The notes beneath the pieces were generated by a model, which worked only from the letters and a program-made list of their open reading frames with translations, had not been told where the DNA came from and did no database searches. A stretch of 64,000 bases of DNA from Candidatus Wallbacteria bacterium (GTDB lineage: Bacteria > Muiribacteriota > UBA6191 > JACPRK01): contig JACQZN010000135.1 of assembly GCA_016213845.1 (NCBI GenBank), forward strand, positions 19,008 through 83,007, written 5' to 3'. Positions 52,181-60,549 of the stretch are shown in pieces (within the stretch, counting starts at the first letter, position 1; every line of letters begins with the position of its first letter). Position numbers and translations under genes: made by a program.

Positions 52181-52783
52181 CTACTTCCCTCCGGAACCTG
52201 ACCCGGCCGGGGCGCTCGACTTGCTGGTCACGCCATCCTTCTGGGTCGTCGTACTGATCGGGTCGCTCGTGGCTGCCTTGTCGCCGCCACTGAGGCTGGT
52301 GCTGCCTTCTGTCTTGGCGGGTACATAGCCGCCGTTGGAATCGATGGTTCCGGCGGAGGTGCTGGTGAGGGTCCAGCCCTTGGGTCCGAAGCAGGCGACC
52401 AGGCAAGTGCCGGTGGTCGGCTTGGTGGGGAGCTTGGAGAGGAGATCGGGCGGCGGGGTCGCGCCCGAGGAGAGGCCCTTGCTGACGGTCCAGCCCTTCT
52501 CGCCGAAGCAGACGACGACGCAGGTTCCGGCGGCGGGCGACGTGCCCGTGGTGGCGGCCGTGCTGCTGGTGCTGCCGGTGGTGGTGGCCGTGCTCGTGGT
52601 GGACGTGGTCGGCGCCTTGGGGCCGTTGATGTTGGTCGTGACGACAGGCGGGGTCACCGGGTTGTTGCGGCCGCCGCCACCGCCTCCACCGCCACAGCCC
52701 GTCACCAACATCGTGGCGGCCAGGAGCGCCAGTATCTGGTAGGAGGCGTATCGCGTCGGCTTCAACTGCGTGTCACGGTTCAT
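52181..52783 (-). CDS. Lipoprotein with poly-Gly and two Cys-pair repeats
   Basis: 200 residues. Lipobox VTGC (Cys30) followed by eight Gly, a Thr/Ser/Ala linker, then two copies of a ~16-residue unit: TGTCVVVCFGEKGWTV and TGTCLVACFGPKGWTL, separated by a ~26-residue spacer. Each unit has a CxxxC pair that could bind metal or form a disulfide. The rest is Ser/Thr/Gly low complexity. GAAAGGAGACCGAG precedes the ATG at 52783 and a sigma-54-like promoter lies 30 nt upstream. Confidence 0.65.
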   Translation of the reverse strand: MNRDTQLKPTRYASYQILALLAATMLVTGCGGGGGGGGRNNPVTPPVVTTNINGPKAPTTSTTSTATTTGSTSSTAATTGTSPAAGTCVVVCFGEKGWTVSKGLSSGATPPPDLLSKLPTKPTTGTCLVACFGPKGWTLTSTSAGTIDSNGGYVPAKTEGSTSLSGGDKAATSDPISTTTQKDGVTSKSSAPAGSGSGGK

Positions 52784-52822
52784 CTCGGTCTCCTTTCGTC
52801 CCTCATCCGGTCGGCCGACCCG

Positions 52823-52839
52823 AAGCAGCTTCGATGCCA
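52823..52839 (-). promoter_or_regulatory. Candidate sigma-54 promoter of the Cys-repeat lipoprotein gene
   Basis: Minus-strand TGGCAT-CGAAG-CTGCTT: GG (52838-52837) and GC (52826-52825) are exactly 10 nt apart. Predicted start near 52813, 30 nt before the ATG at 52783. Very similar to the element at 25908. Confidence 0.55.
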
Positions 52840-52986
52840 ATCCTGGCAGATTCGCATCAGACCTGAGTTTGGCTGGCCGGTGCATCGCCGGGGCGGTCCG
52901 GGCCCTCAGTCATGACGCCGGGGTGGCGTCGGAAAGCTCTCTCCGGGGGGAGATTTTCTCCCCCATGGCCGGCGGTGGGGGCGTCA

Positions 52987-53014
52987 ACTCGAGCGTGGAG
53001 AGGTACGCAGCCAG
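52987..53014. repeat. 28-bp direct repeat, copy a
   Basis: Exact duplicate of 53148-53175, which encodes the C-terminal codons of the cytochrome b-c protein. The palindromic element copy 3 lies between the two. Confidence 0.85.
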
Positions 53015-53027
53015 GATAGGCCCGTCG

Positions 53028-53097
53028 CAAAACCCGTGGCGTCTACCTGTACCGGGTTTTCTCGAAAACCCGGTACAGGTAGACGCCACGGGTTTTG
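53028..53097. repeat. Dispersed palindromic element, copy 3
   Basis: The longest and most perfect copy: two 34-nt arms with no mismatch around a 2-nt centre. Shares the core with copies 1 and 2. Located 49 bp downstream of the cytochrome b-c stop. Confidence 0.92.
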
Positions 53098-53145
53098 TTT
53101 CGAGGACGCCACGAGTCTTCCACCCCTCGCCGGAGAGGGGCGCGG

Positions 53146-54774
53146 CTACTCGAGCGTGGAGAGGTACGCAGCCAGCGCGTCCACCTCGGCAGTGGTCAGC
53201 TTCAGCTCCTTCATGGGGTTACCGGGCGGGGTGCGGGCGGGGTCGGTGAGCAGGGTGAAGAGGTAGGCCGGCTGCAGTCGGGCGCCGGCACGCGTGAGGT
53301 CGGGGCCCGAGGGTTTGCCGCGGTCGCCCAGGACATGACAGTCGAGACACTTCTTCTCGTCGATGAGCCTCTGTCCCAGCGCAAGCGCCTCGGATGAGGC
53401 CGGGCGCGGGGGACGGTCCGCGAACCGCTTCGGGTCCCGCTTCGTCATCAGGTAGTCGACGAGCGCCTCGGACTCCTTGCCGGTCAGGTTGAAGTTGGGC
53501 ATTCGGCCCAGCGGCCGCACGCCGCCCTCGGCCCAGCGAATGCGGTGGGGCGCCAGCATGTAGTCGAGGAGCCACTGGCGCTTCACCTTGCTGCCGATGT
53601 AGGCGAGCTCGGGAGCCGAGCCGGCCTCGTGGCAAGTCGCGCACTCCAGCTCCAGGAAGAGCTGCTTGCCGGCGTCGACGCTGGAGGGCGCAGCATCCGC
53701 CGGTTTCGGAGTCGGAGGAGCCTTCGGAGCGATTCGCTCCGGAAGAGGCTCGGCCAGCGCCATCACGAAGAGCACGCCCGTCAGCGCCGCCGCGGCCGCC
53801 CCGCAGGCAAGCGGCAGCTTGCGGCGACCCGGCGTCCGGTCGGGCCCTCGCTCGATCCACGGCAGCAGCACCAGGGCGAGGAAGGCCAGTCCCGGGATCA
53901 CGTGCGCGCCCACGAAGGTGAGCTTTCCCGGGAAGAAGTGCAACAGCTCGAAGAGCGGCAGGAAGTACCACTCTGGCCGCGGCACGAAGTCGGGCGGCGC
54001 CGCGAGCGCCGGCACGCCCAGCTCCGGCGGCCATGCCGCAGCCACCACCAGCAGCCCCGTCACCAGCGCTAGCCCCGCCGCCGCGTCCTTCCATGCGTGG
54101 TCGGGATAGAAACGGGTCGGATACTCCACCGGGTCGCCGTCTTGCGCAAACGGGGGCGTGGTTCCCCAGCGACGGACCAGGAAGAGGTGCAGCGCGATTG
54201 CCGCCGCCAGCGCCAGCGGCAGCGCTGCGACGTGCAGCGCGTAGAACCGCGTCAAGGTGAACTGCCCCAGGCCAGAGCCTCCCAGCAAGAGCTTGCGAGC
54301 AGTCTCGCCCACGATGGGAGCCGTCGCCGCGATCTCGGCGGCCACCTGCGTGGCGAAGTACCCGCGTGCGTCCCAAGGCAGTAGGTACCCCGTGAAGCCG
54401 AGCGCCAGTACGATCGCCAGCAGCCCGCACCCCGTGACCCAGGTCCACCGCCGCTCGCCCTTGAAGGCCGCGAAGAGGAAGACTCGCGCCAGGTGAAGCC
54501 CCAGCAACGCCACCATCGCCGAGGCACCCCAGTGGTGCAGACCGCGGATGGTGGCCCCCGCCGGCAGGGACTTCTGGATGAAGCGCACGCTCTCCCACGC
54601 CAGCTCGGGCGAAGGGCAGTAGTAGAGCGCCAGCAGCACGCCGGTGAGCAGCTGAACGCCGGCCGCGGCCAACGCCAGCGCCCCCAGCGTGTGCGCCCAC
54701 CCCACGCCGGCCGGGATCGGCCAGCCCAGCCAGCGCGAGAGCCATCTGTCGAGCCTGGCTTCCAGCCCCGTCAT
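53146..54774 (-). CDS. Cytochrome b fused to a di-heme cytochrome c domain
   Basis: 542 residues. The N-terminal ~340 residues are a cytochrome b with axial His at 80/94 and 181/196 (15 apart in the second pair, as in b6-type) and the PEWYFLPLF Qo motif at 267-275. A Pro-rich linker leads to a c-type domain with two heme sites, CATCH (378-382) and CLDCH (476-480), and candidate axial Met in GRMPNF and GNPMKEL. This makes it the core of a bc-type quinol oxidoreductase with its electron carrier attached. ATG overlaps the Rieske stop by 4 bp. Confidence 0.92.
   Translation of the reverse strand: MTGLEARLDRWLSRWLGWPIPAGVGWAHTLGALALAAAGVQLLTGVLLALYYCPSPELAWESVRFIQKSLPAGATIRGLHHWGASAMVALLGLHLARVFLFAAFKGERRWTWVTGCGLLAIVLALGFTGYLLPWDARGYFATQVAAEIAATAPIVGETARKLLLGGSGLGQFTLTRFYALHVAALPLALAAAIALHLFLVRRWGTTPPFAQDGDPVEYPTRFYPDHAWKDAAAGLALVTGLLVVAAAWPPELGVPALAAPPDFVPRPEWYFLPLFELLHFFPGKLTFVGAHVIPGLAFLALVLLPWIERGPDRTPGRRKLPLACGAAAAALTGVLFVMALAEPLPERIAPKAPPTPKPADAAPSSVDAGKQLFLELECATCHEAGSAPELAYIGSKVKRQWLLDYMLAPHRIRWAEGGVRPLGRMPNFNLTGKESEALVDYLMTKRDPKRFADRPPRPASSEALALGQRLIDEKKCLDCHVLGDRGKPSGPDLTRAGARLQPAYLFTLLTDPARTPPGNPMKELKLTTAEVDALAAYLSTLE
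53148..53175. repeat. 28-bp direct repeat, copy b (inside the cytochrome gene end)
   Basis: Encodes the last codons (AAYLSTLE and stop) of the cytochrome b-c protein on the minus strand; duplicated upstream at 52987. Confidence 0.85.
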
Positions 54775-55358
54775 CCGCGCCCCCTGGCGGGCCGGACCCA
54801 GAGAGAGCCCCCCTCTTCCTTGATTTCCAGCCTCTCCAGCGGCCGCGGCGGCGGCCCCGCCAGCACCTGGCCGTCGCGCGAAAAGAGCCCGCCGTGGCAA
54901 GGGCAGACGAACGCCTCCCGGCGCTCTTCCCAGGCCACGCTGCAGCCCAGGTGCGTGCAGACCGCCCCGAAGGCGTCCAGCCTCCCAGTCCTCCGCGCGA
55001 CCCAGACCGTGGCCGTGTCGGCGCTGGAGACCCTGAAGCCCTCGGCCTGGGGCAGCCGGTACTTGAGCGCGACCGTGGCCCCCGGCGGGACGTCAGCGGC
55101 AGGGCAAAGCCGTTGCCAGACCGAGGCCGCCGGCCGCGCCCCGAGCGGCGCCAGCAGATACCGGACCACCGGCACGGCCAGAAGGATCGCGGCAGCGCCC
55201 TGCAGCCCCGCCAGCAACCGCAGCAATAGCCCCCGCCGCGCCAGCTCCCCCGGCTCCGGCCGCTGCCCGGCCCATGTCACGCCTTCAGCGGACCCGCCAG
55301 GGCCCTGCTGCCGCGCCTGCCCGGCGCTCTCCCCCGCCCCATCACCTACCCGATTCAT
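54771..55358 (-). CDS. Rieske [2Fe-2S] protein
   Basis: 195 residues. One N-terminal membrane anchor (about 43-70), then the Rieske domain with CTHLGC (Cys134, His136) and CPCHGG (Cys152, His155) and the ligand pair of disulfide Cys139/Cys154. Accepts electrons from quinol at the Qo site of the cytochrome b encoded next. ATG 55358 lies 22 bp after the stop of the FHA-sigma-54 activator gene, and it overlaps the cytochrome gene by 4 bp. Confidence 0.93.
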   Translation of the reverse strand: MNRVGDGAGESAGQARQQGPGGSAEGVTWAGQRPEPGELARRGLLLRLLAGLQGAAAILLAVPVVRYLLAPLGARPAASVWQRLCPAADVPPGATVALKYRLPQAEGFRVSSADTATVWVARRTGRLDAFGAVCTHLGCSVAWEERREAFVCPCHGGLFSRDGQVLAGPPPRPLERLEIKEEGGSLWVRPARGRG

Positions 55359-55380
55359 CCGGTGGAGCCAGCAGAGCTTC

Positions 55381-56784
55381 TCAGTCTTCGTCGCCGGGTG
55401 CCGCGGCCGAATCCAGACCGTAGCGGCGCAGCTTCTCCCGCAACGTCACCGGCGCGATTCCGAGGATGCGTGCCGTCTTCTTGCGATTGCCGCCATTGGC
55501 CTTCAGCGTAGTCAGGATCGCCTCGCGCTCCACGTCCTCCAGCGACCGGTTGGCCAGCATCGTCGAGCTGTCCAGTGCTCCCCCGCCTCCCGCCGCCACC
55601 GGCCCCGTCGCCGACGTCTGGCGATCCTGCAGCAGCAAGTCCCCGACCTGCACGACGGGCCCAGCCGCCAGCGCCAGCGCTCGCTCGACCACGTTGCGCA
55701 GCTCTCGCACATTCCCCCGCCACTCCGAGCGCTCCAGCACCTCCAGCACTTCCGGCGCGAACTTCGCCCCCTTGCGCGCCTGGCCCTTGGCCTCCAGCTG
55801 CTCCATGAAGTGCTGCACCAGCCGCGCGATGTCTTCGCGCCGCTCCCTGAGCGCCGGAATCGTCAGCGGCACCTGACAGACCCGATAGAAGAGATCCTCC
55901 CGGAACTTCCCCTCCCGCACCATCTGTTCCAGGTTCCGGTGCGTCGCGCTCACCACCCGCACGTCCACTCGCCGCCGCACCCCCGAGCCCAGCCGCTGAA
56001 TCTCGCGCTGCTCCAGAACTCGCAGCAGCTTCGGCTGCAAGTCCAGTGGCAGCTCCCCGATCTCGTCCAGAAAAATAGTCCCGCCGTTGGCTTGCTCGAA
56101 GGCGCCGACCCGCTGGCTGGTCGCGCCCGTGAACGCCCCGACCTCGTGTCCGAAAAGCTCGCTCCGGATGAACTCGTGGTCAGCGTTGCCGCAGTCGAAC
56201 ACCACGAACGGTTGCTTGGCCCGCGGACTGGCGTCGTGCAGCGCCCGCGCCGCCATCTCTTTGCCCGTCCCGGTCTCGCCATAGAGCACCACGCTCACCT
56301 GCGTCGCCGCGATCCGCTCCAGGATGCCCATCACCTGGCGCATCCGGCCGCTCTGACCGATCAGCCCGTGAAAGGTGTCGTCCTTGCTCGGCAGAACCAC
56401 CATGTCCTCGTCCCGAGGATGGAACTTCACCATGGTGTTCCCGAACTTCACCTGAGACCCGGGCGTCAGGAAGACTTCCTGAACTCGCACGTCGTTGACA
56501 AAGGTCCCGTTCGTGCTCCCCAGGTCCTTCAGCAGGTACCCATTGCTGTGGCGCTCGATGACGGCATGACGCTTCGAGATCGCCCGGTCGCTCAACACGA
56601 AGTCATTCTCGGGAAGCGTCCCGATCCGCACCAATGGGCTGTCGAAGAGCAGGTCCCGGTCCTTGTCCGGCCCGTCGACCACGACCAGCCTCACCTTCTT
56701 CAAGGTGATGATCGTCGCCTCGGTCTGCGATCGGCTCAGTCGTTCGGTGGCTAGCTCGCCGGGAATGGGCTTGGGATTGGACAC
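55381..56784 (-). CDS. FHA-domain sigma-54-dependent transcriptional activator
   Basis: 467 residues. N-terminal FHA domain (about 30-125) with RIGTLPENDFVLSD, SKRHAVI and LGSTNGTFVN, which reads phospho-Thr. Then AAA+ domain: Walker A GETGTGKE (169-176), GAFTGA (216-221) for sigma-54 contact, Walker B GTIFLDE (235-241). C-terminal Fis-type HTH (about 415-455, NGGNRKKTARILGIAPVTLREKL). This architecture links Ser/Thr kinase signals to sigma-54 promoters in myxobacteria-like species. GTG start, no Shine-Dalgarno, TAGAAT 6 nt upstream. First gene of the Rieske/cytochrome operon. Confidence 0.93.
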   Translation of the reverse strand: MSNPKPIPGELATERLSRSQTEATIITLKKVRLVVVDGPDKDRDLLFDSPLVRIGTLPENDFVLSDRAISKRHAVIERHSNGYLLKDLGSTNGTFVNDVRVQEVFLTPGSQVKFGNTMVKFHPRDEDMVVLPSKDDTFHGLIGQSGRMRQVMGILERIAATQVSVVLYGETGTGKEMAARALHDASPRAKQPFVVFDCGNADHEFIRSELFGHEVGAFTGATSQRVGAFEQANGGTIFLDEIGELPLDLQPKLLRVLEQREIQRLGSGVRRRVDVRVVSATHRNLEQMVREGKFREDLFYRVCQVPLTIPALRERREDIARLVQHFMEQLEAKGQARKGAKFAPEVLEVLERSEWRGNVRELRNVVERALALAAGPVVQVGDLLLQDRQTSATGPVAAGGGGALDSSTMLANRSLEDVEREAILTTLKANGGNRKKTARILGIAPVTLREKLRRYGLDSAAAPGDED

Positions 56785-56790
56785 GCGACG

Positions 56791-56796
56791 ATTCTA
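56791..56796 (-). promoter_or_regulatory. Candidate -10 element of a leaderless activator transcript
   Basis: Minus-strand TAGAAT ends 6 nt before the GTG at 56784. The -35 side reads CCGACG, a poor match. Confidence 0.4.
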
Positions 56797-56848
56797 CCAC
56801 GCCCCGTTTTCGCCGTCGGGCACCCTTTATGACGCGCCACCCTGACGG

Positions 56849-56877
56849 TTGAAAAAGGCGCCGGAAAGTGCTATCTT
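56849..56877 (+). promoter_or_regulatory. Candidate sigma-70-type promoter of the secreted protein gene
   Basis: TTGAAA (56849-56854) and TATCTT (56872-56877) are 17 bp apart. TATCTT lies in the 3' arm of a perfect hairpin (56861-56882, CCGGAAAG stem). The leader to the ATG at 56968 is about 85 nt and ends in GGGGAGGAG. Confidence 0.55.
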
Positions 56878-56967
56878 TCCGGCCCCCCGGCCCCGGGGAA
56901 AGAAGAACACGCGCGAGGGAGTCTCCCCTGCCCGCCCCCGCGCTCCTCATAGGGGAGGAGTAGACGT

Positions 56968-57855
56968 ATGAAGAAAGCACTGCTGGCTTCCGCCTTGGTC
57001 GCCCTCGGACTCGCCACCGCCCTGTCGGCCGCTACGACCGCGAAATCGTGGGAGCACAGGACCGTCAAGCGCGAATGGCGCTTCCAGTACTCGCCCGTCA
57101 CCGCCGACATGCACATGTGGCTGACCAAGCGCGTGCGCCTGCCCAATGGGCAGTACCGCGACGAGCAGTTCAGCGCCTGGCTCAAGGTGGATCTGCGCTT
57201 CGGCATGGCCCCGCTGCGCGCCGGCGAGATCGAGGAGTTCGACGTCGAGGCCCGCGACATGGGCATGAGCGGCGACGACCCCATCGTCTACATCGAGGTT
57301 CGCCCCCGCGACGGCTACTACTATTACTTCCCTCAGCGGCAGAGCTTGGTCGTGCGCAATGCCGGCATGAGCTGGGTCAACGTCAACATGTACCCGAGCG
57401 GCCGCGTCCGCGCCCCGGCCCCCGCGACCGTAGACCAGATGACCGTCGATCTGACGACTCCGGATGCGCCCGTGACGTTCAAGTGGCGTGACTACGGTGT
57501 CTCGGACAATCCGGGCGCCACCGCGGAGTACCGCTTCCGCGTCGGCCGCACCCGCGGTCTGGCCCCCGATGTCGTCGTCGCCCAGGGCGAGCTCGGCACG
57601 GCTTCGACCGTCACGCTCACGCGCGACAGCGCCTTCGCCCAGGGCAACCCCGAGTGGTTCCAGGACGGGCAGAAGTATCGACTGGTCATCTGGATGCGCC
57701 GCAAGGGCTCGGACGCCTACTCCGAGGAGTACGGACAGGCCGAGTGGGGCACCTTCACATTCAAGCCCGGCGGGGTTATGCTCCAGGCACCTGCCCCCGC
57801 CCGAATTCTGCTCCCTCGACAGGAGCGCTTCCAGGCCCTCCACTCCGGACGGTAG
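56968..57855 (+). CDS. Secreted protein of unknown function
   Basis: 295 residues. Signal peptide MKKALLASALVALGLATALSAATTA. The mature part looks beta-sandwich: aromatic-rich strands (WEHRTVKREWRFQY, GYYYYFPQRQSLVV) and an Ig/fibronectin-like second half (APVTFKWRDYG, KYRLVIWMRRKGSDAYSEEYG). No motif that names a function. Strong Shine-Dalgarno. The next gene follows by 36 bp. Confidence 0.65.
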   Translation: MKKALLASALVALGLATALSAATTAKSWEHRTVKREWRFQYSPVTADMHMWLTKRVRLPNGQYRDEQFSAWLKVDLRFGMAPLRAGEIEEFDVEARDMGMSGDDPIVYIEVRPRDGYYYYFPQRQSLVVRNAGMSWVNVNMYPSGRVRAPAPATVDQMTVDLTTPDAPVTFKWRDYGVSDNPGATAEYRFRVGRTRGLAPDVVVAQGELGTASTVTLTRDSAFAQGNPEWFQDGQKYRLVIWMRRKGSDAYSEEYGQAEWGTFTFKPGGVMLQAPAPARILLPRQERFQALHSGR

Positions 57856-57891
57856 GTCTCCCCCCCCTCCTCCCCCTCCTTTCCTCAGACG

Positions 57892-58392
57892 ATGTCGATC
57901 AAGACCTTCGGCGACCTCAAGCGCCACCTGGGCAGTCTCGACCTGGAACCGCTGACCAAGCAGCTGGCGAGCTGGCTCGAAGGGCAGCTCAAGGCCATGC
58001 CGGCCGACGTCGTCGCCCTGCACCTCGAGTGGGATCTGGTCGGCGGCGATGTCCACGACGAAATCGTCGCCGACCTCTACGGTTACAAGCCGCCCGGGCT
58101 CGATCCGGAGGCGCCGGGAAGCTGGGACTGGTCGAGCGATGAGGACGAGCAGTTCCAGTTCATAGGCATGGGCGCCATCTGGAGCGAATCGGTCGAGATT
58201 CTGACTGACGACGAGGTCCCGGCCGCCGAGGAACAGATCTCGGCCACGATCGACACGATCGTCCGCCAGGGCGTGGAGGCTAGCCAGAACTTGGCCAAAC
58301 GCATCGCAGGGACTCCGCCCTTCAGGTTCTTCTGGTCGCGCGACCGCGAGCCGCTGCGCGAGTACTCCAAGTCGGGCACCGGCGGAGCCTGA
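57892..58392 (+). CDS. Hypothetical cytoplasmic protein
   Basis: 166 residues, acidic in the middle (WDWSSDEDEQFQFIGMG), helical ends, no signal peptide. No family recognised. Between a secreted protein gene and a Ser/Thr kinase gene, close enough to be cotranscribed with either. Confidence 0.55.
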   Translation: MSIKTFGDLKRHLGSLDLEPLTKQLASWLEGQLKAMPADVVALHLEWDLVGGDVHDEIVADLYGYKPPGLDPEAPGSWDWSSDEDEQFQFIGMGAIWSESVEILTDDEVPAAEEQISATIDTIVRQGVEASQNLAKRIAGTPPFRFFWSRDREPLREYSKSGTGGA

Positions 58393-58428
58393 GCCCCCGG
58401 CCGCCGGCGCACAGGAGCTCGCCCTGCC

Positions 58429-60549
58429 GTGGACCCGGTCGAAGAAGTCCTGGCAGACCCGGCCTTCCGGGAGCGTTACGACGTCCTCGAGCGCCTGGGC
58501 GAGGGCGGGATGGGTATCGTCTATCGAGGCGTGCAGCGCTCACTCGATCGGCCAGTCGCCATCAAGTTCATGCACGGGGCGCTGGCCGAGTCGCGGACGT
58601 TCCAGGAACGCTTCCTTGGCGAGGGCAAGGTCGTCGCCCACATCATCCACTCGCACGTCGTGGCCGTCTTCGATCGCGGCGTCTGCAGAGGAGTCCCATT
58701 CCTGGTGACGGAGTTCGTCGAGGGCCGGTCGCTGGCGTCGTTTCTGGAATCTCGCGAGCGGATCGAGCCGGCCTTCGGATTCGAGGTCTCGCTGCAGGTA
58801 CTCTCGGGGCTGGAGGCGCTGCACGCCAAGGGGGTCATCCACCGGGATCTGAAGCCTACGAACGTGCTGGTCGCGCCCGGCCCCGTCGCCAAGGTCCACG
58901 ACTTCGGCATCGCCAAGCAGCTCGGTGACGCGGCGGCAACGGGGCGGGAGAAGACCGCCGCGGGCCTGCTGGTCGGGACGCCGCAGTACATGTCGCCCGA
59001 GCAAGCGCTGGGCAAGGAGCTCACGCCGGCCAGCGACCTCTACTCCTTCAGTGTCGTGCTCTACGAGCTGCTCACTTCGCGCAGGCCGTTCGACGCGCCG
59101 ACCGCTCTGGAGACCCTCACGCAGGTCCTCCAGCAGCCGGTCCCGGTTCCGGACGATCTCCCGGGGCCAGTGGTGGATCTGCTGGTGAAGGGTCTGGCGA
59201 AAGACCCGGCCGCTCGCTTCCAGAGCGCAGCGGAACTGAGGGCAGCCCTGGAGCCGCTGCGGCCCGTCTTCCAAGGGCTCGCGCCCGCCCAGGTCCATCG
59301 CTCTCGCGCGCGAACCGCACTCTCTCCACGTCCCCGCACGCCCGAGCCGGCGCCCCCCGCGCCCCCCGCGCCGAGCGCGCCCCAGGCGCCCAGGCCGACC
59401 GCCACGGGCGTGGCGACGGTGACGGCGCCGGCGGAGCCTGGGCAACAGGCGCCGTACACACGCCGATCGCCGGCTCTACTACTCGGGCTGCTCGCGCTCA
59501 TCGCCATCGCCGGCGGTGCCATCGTCGCCCTGCGTCAGCCGGTGCGCACGCTGCCCGCGGACGCGCCGCCCTGGTTGCGCCGGCTGGAAGAGGTGCGCGA
59601 CATGGCGCGGCGCGGGCGGCTCGCAGACGGCGTCCGCACCTGCTTCGCCGTGACGCGCGGACAGCCGCACCCGGGCGCCATCGGCCCGACCGAGCTCGCC
59701 ACCGACACGACGTTTCAGCACGTCGACCGGACGCTTCTCGTGCTGGTAGAGGCCGCCGCCAAGATGGCCGCGGAGAAGACGGTCAAGCCCGGCGCCACGC
59801 GCGAGGGCGAGCTTCTCGACGCCACCGGCAACGTCTTCCTGGGCTGGGGGCTTGCGCTGCACGACCGCGACTTCAGCGCCCTGGTGAAGCTAACCGGCGA
59901 GTGGCTGGCGAAGCAGAGCCGCAACGGAGCCCGCCAGCCGGACCCGGACGCGGAATCACTCCCCGAGACCAACGCCGCCACGTTCCTGAAGCACGCGGCG
60001 CTCCTGGCCATGGCCACGCAGCCCTGGCAGGTGGTGCGGGCGGTGAGCGGCCTGCGGGATTCGCTGCTTTCGCATCCGACGGGTCCAATTGCCTACTGGA
60101 GCGTGGAGCTGCAGGGCAGCGCCCTGGCGCTCGCGGCGGTTCCCGCCATCGCTGCGGACACCGCATCCCGGCTCTCCGAGCTCGCACCGGCGGCGCGGCA
60201 AGCAATCGCCGCAGATGGACTCGACAAGCTGCAGACACTGGTCGACGAGGTCCGCAAGACCGTGGAAGATCGCTGGCGCTCCCCGAGCGCCGAGCAGGTC
60301 GCCGAGGCCCGCGCCAGCATCCTCGCAGCTCTCTTGATTCGACACGTCTGCGGCCGAGGCTGGGACTGGGTCCGCGCGGAGAAGCTCGCGCAGGAGCTCC
60401 AGGCGGCCGGCAAGGCCTCGCTCGCCAAGCAGGTGGAGGAGCTCGACACCCTCCACGTCAGCCGGCCGCCTTCGATCGCGCTGATGGGAGAGCTCTTCCG
60501 GGAGTTGCGGCTCGACGACCTGGGAGTCCTCGGGTTGATGGCGCGCTAG
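58429..60549 (+). CDS. Ser/Thr protein kinase (third)
   Basis: 706 residues. Kinase domain: GEGGMG, Lys46, HRDLKPTN with Asp140, DFG (158-160), GTPQYMSPE. Ala/Pro-rich linker, then one membrane segment (about 345-367) and a ~330-residue helical extracytoplasmic part unlike the tails of the other two kinases. GTG start. Convergent with the methyltransferase gene; the two stops are 9 bp apart inside an inverted repeat. Confidence 0.88.
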   Translation: MDPVEEVLADPAFRERYDVLERLGEGGMGIVYRGVQRSLDRPVAIKFMHGALAESRTFQERFLGEGKVVAHIIHSHVVAVFDRGVCRGVPFLVTEFVEGRSLASFLESRERIEPAFGFEVSLQVLSGLEALHAKGVIHRDLKPTNVLVAPGPVAKVHDFGIAKQLGDAAATGREKTAAGLLVGTPQYMSPEQALGKELTPASDLYSFSVVLYELLTSRRPFDAPTALETLTQVLQQPVPVPDDLPGPVVDLLVKGLAKDPAARFQSAAELRAALEPLRPVFQGLAPAQVHRSRARTALSPRPRTPEPAPPAPPAPSAPQAPRPTATGVATVTAPAEPGQQAPYTRRSPALLLGLLALIAIAGGAIVALRQPVRTLPADAPPWLRRLEEVRDMARRGRLADGVRTCFAVTRGQPHPGAIGPTELATDTTFQHVDRTLLVLVEAAAKMAAEKTVKPGATREGELLDATGNVFLGWGLALHDRDFSALVKLTGEWLAKQSRNGARQPDPDAESLPETNAATFLKHAALLAMATQPWQVVRAVSGLRDSLLSHPTGPIAYWSVELQGSALALAAVPAIAADTASRLSELAPAARQAIAADGLDKLQTLVDEVRKTVEDRWRSPSAEQVAEARASILAALLIRHVCGRGWDWVRAEKLAQELQAAGKASLAKQVEELDTLHVSRPPSIALMGELFRELRLDDLGVLGLMAR

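Larger units (their letters stand above)
52784..53145. other. Intergenic region with palindrome, hairpin and duplicated gene end
   Basis: 362 bp with no convincing gene. It holds the sigma-54-like promoter, a GGGGGAGA-TTT-TCTCCCCC hairpin (52946-52964), a 28-bp duplicate of the end of the cytochrome gene (52987-53014) and palindromic element copy 3. Confidence 0.6.

Noticed and set aside
56858..56873. Possible sigma-54 promoter before the secreted protein gene
   Set aside because: GG and GC are 11 nt apart, and a good sigma-70 promoter explains the start.
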